Made by a program: the position numbers and the translations under genes. A stretch of DNA of 64,000 nucleotides. It comes from Gillisella taibaishanensis (GTDB taxonomy: Bacteria > Pseudomonadota > Alphaproteobacteria > Rhizobiales > Rhizobiaceae). Under the pieces are notes generated by a model. The model did no database searches and had not been told where the DNA came from. It saw only the letters and a program-made list of their open reading frames with translations. Within the stretch, counting starts at the first letter, position 1. Each line of letters starts with the position of its first letter. This document shows, in pieces, positions 58,979 to 64,000 of this stretch. Where the stretch lies: positions 401,075-465,074 of the forward strand of contig NZ_MKIN01000023.1 of NCBI RefSeq assembly GCF_001938985.1, in the 5' to 3' direction.

Positions 58979-60283
58979 TCACTTTGTCGCCGTTTCCATT
59001 TCCCGCCGTGGCCAACGCACCGTCACCTTGGCGCCGGGCCCCTCGGCTCCCCTGTTCTCGAAGGTCAGTACCGCGCCTGAGCGTTCCAGCAGCGTTTTCG
59101 CGATGAACAAGCCAAGGCCCAATCCACCCGCCCGTGCGTCGCTCTTGCGGCTGGTGACGTAGGGTTCGCCGATCCGCAGCAGGATATCGGGCGCAAAGCC
59201 TTCTCCATCGTCCTCGATCACAACAGTCACGAAGCGATTGTCATGCTCCACCGTCACGATGACCTGGTCTCTTGCGTAATCTAGGGCGTTCTCGATCAAG
59301 TTTCCAAGGCCATAGAGAATACCTGGGTTGCGCTGGCCGACCGGCTCATTTGCCCGGTCCGAATTTTCAACCAACTTGAGCTTGATCCCGAAATCGCGAT
59401 GCGGCGCGATCACGTCCTCTATCATTGATGACAAAGGCAGTTGCCGCATATGGGCCTCGTCCTCAGTCGACAGCGTGGTCAGCCGCTTCAGGATATCACG
59501 GCAACGCTCGCTCTGGCTGCGCAGCAATTGCACGTCTTCACCAAAGCGCGGATCATTCCCCATCTCCCGCTCCATTTCCTTGGCGACGACGCTGATCGTG
59601 GCGAGCGGCGTGCCGAGTTCATGGGCGGCGGCCGCGGCAAGGCCGTCCAACTGGGAAAGGTGCTTTTCCTTCTGTAGCACCAGTTCCGTCGCCGCTAGCG
59701 CGTCGGCCAGTAGATTGGCCTCCTTCGACACCCGGTAGGCATAGAAGGCGGCAAAGGTGGTCATCGATACAATCGAGCACCAGATCGCCACCAGCATGAC
59801 CGGGCCACCGCGGTCGATGTAATCGGCATACCAGGGGAGGGGGAAGGGCGAAAATGCCTGGATAGAGATGCAGAGGATGGCAAGCCCGAGCAGCGTCATG
59901 GAGTGACGCAGCGGCTGCGAGGCAAAGACGATGATCACAGGCACACAGATCAGCGGCGCAAACGGATTGGCAAGCCCGCCGGTGATGAACAGCAATGCTC
60001 CCATCTGCAACAGGTCGAGCGCGAGGATCGCCAGCGTCCAGATCGGCTCCAGCCGCTGGGTGGAGGGAAAGGCCAATTGCAGCAGGAAATTGACGATCGC
60101 CAAACCACCGATCAGGATCGCCGCTGGCAGGACCGGCATCGGAAATTGCAGCACGAGCGCGACGATGGCGAGCGTGATCGTCTGCCCCGCGACGGCCAGC
60201 CAGCGCAGCCGAACCAGGGTTTCAAGCCGCAATCGCCGGCTGGATGTACCAAAATGCATGCGAATATCCGTTTTTGCGTCCAT
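58979..60283 (-). CDS. actS: Sensor histidine kinase ActS (RegB/PrrB family)
   Basis: ActS senses redox state of the membrane. Six hydrophobic segments (about residues 25-200) carry the quinone motif ITGGLANPFAPL near 105. The H-box is GLAAAAAHELGTPLATISVV near 220, and a conserved cysteine follows in SQSERCRDILKRL near 265, matching the redox-active Cys of RegB. The ATP domain contains GLGNLIENALDYA, IEDDGEGFAPDI and GGLGLGLFIAKTLLERSG. I chose the ATG at 60283 (434 residues) because GGAGG ends 5 bases before it. Confidence 0.95.
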   Translation of the reverse strand: MDAKTDIRMHFGTSSRRLRLETLVRLRWLAVAGQTITLAIVALVLQFPMPVLPAAILIGGLAIVNFLLQLAFPSTQRLEPIWTLAILALDLLQMGALLFITGGLANPFAPLICVPVIIVFASQPLRHSMTLLGLAILCISIQAFSPFPLPWYADYIDRGGPVMLVAIWCSIVSMTTFAAFYAYRVSKEANLLADALAATELVLQKEKHLSQLDGLAAAAAHELGTPLATISVVAKEMEREMGNDPRFGEDVQLLRSQSERCRDILKRLTTLSTEDEAHMRQLPLSSMIEDVIAPHRDFGIKLKLVENSDRANEPVGQRNPGILYGLGNLIENALDYARDQVIVTVEHDNRFVTVVIEDDGEGFAPDILLRIGEPYVTSRKSDARAGGLGLGLFIAKTLLERSGAVLTFENRGAEGPGAKVTVRWPRREMETATK

Positions 60284-60318
60284 GCCTGCCTCCCCACCCG
60301 TCCTCCTTCGGGCAGGGG

Positions 60319-62793
60319 CTATGTACCACGCGGCTTGGCCCTTGTCGTGGGGGCGGCTTGCGTCGGATCTTCCGGCCACGGATGGCGCGGATAGCGGCCG
60401 CGCATATCGGCACGCACGTCACTCCAGGATCCTGCCCAAAAGCCGGGCAGGTCGCGCGTCGTCTGGATCGGCCGATGCGCGGGCGAGGTCAGTTCCAGCA
60501 GCAGTGGCAAACGCCCGCCGCCAATGGTCGGATGGGTCTTCAGGCCGAACAGTTCCTGCACCCGGATCGTCAGCTTCGGCTCGTCGCCGTCATATTGAAT
60601 AGGATGGTTCATGCCTGTCGGTGCGGTAAAATGCGTCGGTGCCATCCGGTCCAGGTCCCGTTGCAGCTCGTATGGCACAAGGGCTTTCAACCCGTCCATC
60701 AGCCCGCCTGAGGATATTTCGGCAAAGCTCCGCACCCCGGTTTGATAGGGGATGAACCAATCCTCAAGCTTGTCGAGCAGCGCTTCGTCGCTTACCTGAG
60801 GCCAAGGCGCGCCAAGGCTGCGATAGAGAAAGCCGATCCGCTGGCGCAATTGCTCGCCAGACTTGCTGAAGCTCAACCGCTCCAGGCCCAGTTGCCGCAG
60901 CCCCTCGGCCAGCGCCCGTGTTGCAGCTTCACCACTCGGCTTTGCCAGCGGCGTTTCCTCAAGAACGATGGCACCGATCCGCTTCACCCGCCGCGCCCGC
61001 ACCTGACCGCTGGCAGAATCGAAAAAGCTTTCATCGCCTTGTATGATCGTCTCCGGCAGGACGTCCTCAACATCTGCCAGCCGGATTTCGGCGGCGCTGA
61101 GAATACGGCCCTGGGCCGCCCGCCCCGTCAGATCGGCGATGATGAGCATGTCGCTTGCCGCCAGCCGCTCGGTCTGCGCCAGTTCGGCGCCGCGGCCATT
61201 GGCCATGACATAGCGGCCCGGTGCGCCCCGTTTCAACGCGATACGGTCTGGGAAGGCATGCAGCAAAATCGGCCCGGCCAGCGGCGGGGACGGCGATGCC
61301 GTGCCTTTGGGGAGGTCCCGCGCCAGCCTCTCCGCCAGCTTGCGGGCAGCCGAGGCCCGTTCGCTGCGGTCGGAGCGGAAGCGGCGCAACCGGTCATCGA
61401 GATCGATATCATTGCCGCCCAGCCCCTGTTCTGTCAGCAACACGGCGATTTCGCAGGCGGCTTTGCTCTGGCCTTCAAGCGCTGCCGCAAGCGTCATGGC
61501 GGCCAGCCGCGGCGGCAGGCCAAGGCCGCGCATGGTCTTGCCCTTCGCAGTCAGATGCCCTTGGCTGTCCAAAGCGCCGAGCGAGATCAGCAGGCTGCAC
61601 GCCTCCTTTAATGCTGCGGCCGGCGGCGGATCGATAAAGGAGAGGGCGGCCGGATCGGTCACGCCCCAATGGGCCATGTCCATGACCAAGCCGGAGAGAT
61701 CGCTGGCGAGGATCTCCGGCGGCGTAAAGGCCGGCATCGCCGCCGTCTGCCCCGCATGCCAGAGCCTGACAGCGATGCCCGGTTCGGTTCTGCCGGCGCG
61801 CCCGGCGCGCTGATCGGCGGAGGCGCGCGACACGCGGGTGGTTTCCAGCCGGGTAATGCCGGTCGCTGGCTCATAAACCGGCAGGCGCTGCAGCCCGCTA
61901 TCAATGACAATCCGCACGCCATCGATGGTAATCGACGTTTCGGCAATCGAGGTGGCCAGTACCACTTTCCGGGCGCCAGCAGGGGCAGGCTTGATCGCCT
62001 GATCCTGCTCGGCCTGGGATAGATTGCCATAAAGAGGCGCAATCAGCGTTGAGGCCGGCAGTCGGCCCTCCAGCCGCTCGGCCACGCGTCGAATTTCCGC
62101 CTGCCCGGGTAGAAAGGCAAGGATCGAGCCGCCCTCACTGGCATGGGCATCGAGAATGGCGCTGGTGACGGTGTCTTCGATCCGCTCAGTGCCGGGCCGA
62201 TCGCGATGACGGATATCGATGGGAAAGCTGCGCCCCGCGCTTTCCAGCACAGGCGGGTTGTCCATCAACTCCGCCACCCTCTGCACATCCAGGGTCGCCG
62301 ACATCACGATCAGCCGCAGGTCGTCGCGAAGGGCAGCCTGGCAATCAAGCGCCAAAGCGAGGCCAAAATCCGCATCCAGCGATCGCTCGTGAAATTCATC
62401 GAACAGAATGGCAGCAATGCCCGACAGTTCCGGATCCTCAAGGATCATCCGGGCGAAAACGCCCTCGGTCACCACCTCGATCCGGGTCTTCGCCGAGACC
62501 CGGTTGTCGAGCCGCATGCGGTAACCGACGGTGTCGCCGACCGTTTCGCCCAGCAGCGTCGCCATCCGGGAGGCGGCGGCGCGTGCCGCCAGCCGCCGGG
62601 GCTCAAGCAGAATGATCCGGCCATCGCCCCGCCACGCCTGGTCGAGCAGATACAGCGGGATCAGCGTCGTCTTGCCCGCCCCAGGCGGAGCAGAAACGAC
62701 GGCGCGGTTTCCCCGTTCGAGGGCCTGCGCCAATGGCGGCAGGATTTCGCTGACGGGATAGGTGGGGAGGGACACTGCCATGAACTGCGCCAT
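60319..62793 (-). CDS. hrpB: ATP-dependent helicase HrpB
   Basis: HrpB is a DEAH-box-type RNA helicase of uncertain role in bacteria. Walker A is VVSAPPGAGKTTLIPLYLLDQ near residues 33-45, the DEAH box is a DEFHERSLDADFG variant near 130, then VMSATLDVQRVAEL, ATSIAETSITIDGVRIVIDSG and QRAGRAGRTEPG. The C-terminal HrpB domain has WPQVSDEALLDKLEDWFIPYQTGV, VRVQELFGLKTHPTIGGG and ends with a basic tail. It has 824 residues from the ATG at 62793; an ATG at 62781 is possible. It is 35 bases before actS and 26 bases after the cyclodeaminase gene. Confidence 0.93.
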   Translation of the reverse strand: MAQFMAVSLPTYPVSEILPPLAQALERGNRAVVSAPPGAGKTTLIPLYLLDQAWRGDGRIILLEPRRLAARAAASRMATLLGETVGDTVGYRMRLDNRVSAKTRIEVVTEGVFARMILEDPELSGIAAILFDEFHERSLDADFGLALALDCQAALRDDLRLIVMSATLDVQRVAELMDNPPVLESAGRSFPIDIRHRDRPGTERIEDTVTSAILDAHASEGGSILAFLPGQAEIRRVAERLEGRLPASTLIAPLYGNLSQAEQDQAIKPAPAGARKVVLATSIAETSITIDGVRIVIDSGLQRLPVYEPATGITRLETTRVSRASADQRAGRAGRTEPGIAVRLWHAGQTAAMPAFTPPEILASDLSGLVMDMAHWGVTDPAALSFIDPPPAAALKEACSLLISLGALDSQGHLTAKGKTMRGLGLPPRLAAMTLAAALEGQSKAACEIAVLLTEQGLGGNDIDLDDRLRRFRSDRSERASAARKLAERLARDLPKGTASPSPPLAGPILLHAFPDRIALKRGAPGRYVMANGRGAELAQTERLAASDMLIIADLTGRAAQGRILSAAEIRLADVEDVLPETIIQGDESFFDSASGQVRARRVKRIGAIVLEETPLAKPSGEAATRALAEGLRQLGLERLSFSKSGEQLRQRIGFLYRSLGAPWPQVSDEALLDKLEDWFIPYQTGVRSFAEISSGGLMDGLKALVPYELQRDLDRMAPTHFTAPTGMNHPIQYDGDEPKLTIRVQELFGLKTHPTIGGGRLPLLLELTSPAHRPIQTTRDLPGFWAGSWSDVRADMRGRYPRHPWPEDPTQAAPTTRAKPRGT

Positions 62794-62819
62794 TGAAATT
62801 GGGCGGAAGGGATGCGCCG

Positions 62820-63779
62820 TCAGCCTGTCTTCTGCCTCAGTCCTTTTACGGTCTCATAGGCAAGGATGGCGCCGGCGAGGTCTTCTAACGCAGCTCCAAC
62901 GGATTTGAACAGCGTAATCTCCTGCGGGCTGCCGCGACCGTGAACGGTGCCGCGCACCAATTCACTTAGTTCTCCGCACACACCCTCAGGCGTGAGAGTA
63001 CCATTTGCGAGCGGCTGCACAATATCGCCGGCCTCTGTCATGGCGCCGCCCCGCGTGTCCACATAGACCCGCGCACGGCGGATGGCCGCATCGTCGGCCT
63101 CGCGCATGCTCGGCCTGAAGCCACCGACCAGATCGAGATGCGCGCCGGGCTTCAGCCAGTCACCACATATTAAAGGATCGGTTGCGAGCGTCGCGCAGGA
63201 TATGATGTCGGCCTGGCGAACGCAGGCTTCAAGCGCGTCGACCGCCTCGGCCGCAAATCCGAGCTCGCGAGCCGCCGCCGCCGTCTCTTCCGCCTTCGCA
63301 AGATTCCGTCCCCACACAGAAATGCGGTTGAGCGGCCTAACCGTTGCGTGGGCCTCTATAAGATGAAGAGAAAGACGCCCCGTTCCGACGACAAGCAAAT
63401 GCGAGGCGTCTTCCCGGACTAGGTAGCGCGCCGCAAGCGCTGAGGCGGCAGCCGTTCGCCGTGCCGTCAGAACACTTCCATCGATCAGCGCCAGTAGGGT
63501 GCCCGTTTCCCCTGATGTCAGAAGATAGCCGCCCTGAACCGCCGGTAGACCGGAGAGATGATTGTCCGGAAACACCGAAACCAGCTTCACCCCGCAGTAG
63601 CGCCCAGGCAGCCACGCCGGCATCAACAGCAGCGTTGCCTCCGCCCGTCCCGGAACCTCCATAGTATGGTGATGGCGAACCGGCATCTGGCAGTCTCCGG
63701 CGAACATCTCTTTTAAGGCAGCTATTAAAGGAGCCCAGCCGAGTGCGGCGGCGGTTTCGTTCTCATTCAAGACAAGCAT
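62820..63779 (-). CDS. Ornithine cyclodeaminase / mu-crystallin family protein
   Basis: Members include ornithine and lysine cyclodeaminase, alanine dehydrogenase and ketimine (pyrroline-2-carboxylate) reductases. The substrate region has GVKLVSVFPDNHLSGLPAVQGGYLL, with the conserved Lys, and IDGSVLTARRTAAASALAARYL. The NAD(P) loop is LLVVGTGRLSLHLIEAHATV near residue 128-140, somewhat altered from the usual GAGxQA form. It has 319 residues. The exact substrate cannot be decided from sequence; a delta-1-pyrroline-2-carboxylate reductase role is plausible. It may be the first gene of a leftward unit with hrpB. Confidence 0.85.
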   Translation of the reverse strand: MLVLNENETAAALGWAPLIAALKEMFAGDCQMPVRHHHTMEVPGRAEATLLLMPAWLPGRYCGVKLVSVFPDNHLSGLPAVQGGYLLTSGETGTLLALIDGSVLTARRTAAASALAARYLVREDASHLLVVGTGRLSLHLIEAHATVRPLNRISVWGRNLAKAEETAAAARELGFAAEAVDALEACVRQADIISCATLATDPLICGDWLKPGAHLDLVGGFRPSMREADDAAIRRARVYVDTRGGAMTEAGDIVQPLANGTLTPEGVCGELSELVRGTVHGRGSPQEITLFKSVGAALEDLAGAILAYETVKGLRQKTG

Positions 63780-63965
63780 TGCGATCTCCGAGCCAAAAAC
63801 CGGGAAAGCTTAGCAAGTCGGGCTGCTGAGGAAAGAGAGGACGCGAAAATAGCGTCTGATTCTGACGTCGGGCAGTGAAATTGGCAATCGGCAGGCAAGA
63901 AGTTTCAATATTTCTTTTCAACATCAATGACTTACGAAAAACGTCATAAAACTTACAAAATGGGT

Positions 63966-63994
63966 TTGACATGATGAGGGTGTGGGCTTAGAAC
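63966..63994 (+). promoter_or_regulatory. Candidate rightward promoter at the window end
   Basis: TTGACA at 63966-63971 is a perfect -35, followed after 16 bases by TTAGAA (63988-63993) or after 17 bases by TAGAAC. The surrounding bases 63840-63960 are AT-rich and lack a supported gene. The promoter points out of the window. An rRNA operon is one possible target, by analogy with related genomes, but this cannot be seen. Confidence 0.4.
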
Positions 63995-64000
63995 CCGGCT

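Noticed and set aside
63763..63972. Open frame of 69 codons on the reverse strand upstream of the cyclodeaminase gene
   Set aside because: It overlaps the start of the real gene, has no family features, and lies in AT-rich promoter-like sequence.

Overview
This is a 64 kb stretch of chromosome from an alphaproteobacterium of the Rhizobiales, most likely Rhizobiaceae (Agrobacterium / Allorhizobium / Rhizobium type). The evidence is gene content and order: mnmE-rho-hemJ-hemE, then ppsR-maf-aroE-coaE-dnaQ-secB; trpF-trpB-trpA-accD-folC; chvI-chvG-hprK-manX-ptsH-ahcY; hisB-hisH-hisA-hisF-hisE-coaA divergent from hslV-hslU; and actS-actR. I see no insertion sequences, phage genes, CRISPR arrays, tRNA or rRNA genes. 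This is core chromosome.

The window appears to start beside the replication origin. The divergent gap between hemE and ppsR (about 4.08-4.48 kb) holds several DnaA boxes, two GANTC sites and AT-rich blocks. This is where the chromosomal origin lies in Caulobacter and Sinorhizobium. Four near-consensus ParB-binding parS sites lie at about 5.9, 14.9, 34.4 and 56.9 kb, so the window covers the right arm of the origin/centromere domain. parA/parB are expected just left of the partial mnmE, but they are not in view.

Layout: 0-4 kb, tRNA modification (mnmE), Rho and haem synthesis, leftward. 4.5-8.2 kb, ppsR, maf, aroE, coaE, dnaQ, rightward with overlaps. 8.3-14.8 kb, secB and fxsA leftward, then a tight Tim44-like/mltA/Smr/HTH run and gyrB. 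15-19 kb, nitroreductase, polyhydroxybutyrate depolymerase, a DUF2852 protein and a YgjP-like metallopeptidase. 19-24 kb, the end of tryptophan synthesis followed by accD and folC. 24.4-25.7 kb, two less conserved genes: a DUF2161 PD-(D/E)XK-like protein and a lower-GC PurN-like formyltransferase. 25.8-38 kb, a leftward block with trxA, addA/addB, murU, a TsaE-AmgK fusion and divL. 38-46 kb, ahcY, nitrogen-type PTS parts (HPr, EIIA, HPr kinase), the ChvG/ChvI two-component system, and pckA. 46-51 kb, arfB, a Tat-exported DUF3237 protein, coaA and the his cluster. 51-57 kb, the HslUV protease, a DUF1402 protein and malate synthase G. 57-64 kb, an L,D-transpeptidase lipoprotein, mmcB, the redox regulators actS/actR, helicase hrpB and an ornithine-cyclodeaminase-family gene, ending in a promoter-like sequence that points out of the window.

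The main themes are chromosome start and cell-cycle control (oriC, parS, DivL with its tyrosine H-box, gyrB), envelope and peptidoglycan turnover (mltA, L,D-transpeptidase, MurU/AmgK, DUF1402, ChvG/ChvI) and central carbon control (PckA, GlcB, PPDK regulator, PhaZ, PTS-Ntr). No wholly new multi-gene system is evident. The best leads are the parS/oriC layout, the tyrosine DivL with a DnaA box upstream, the TsaE-AmgK fusion next to MurU, the AccD that has lost its zinc ribbon, the transglycosylase-like DUF1402 protein, and unexplained palindromes upstream of ahcY, pckA and the nitroreductase.
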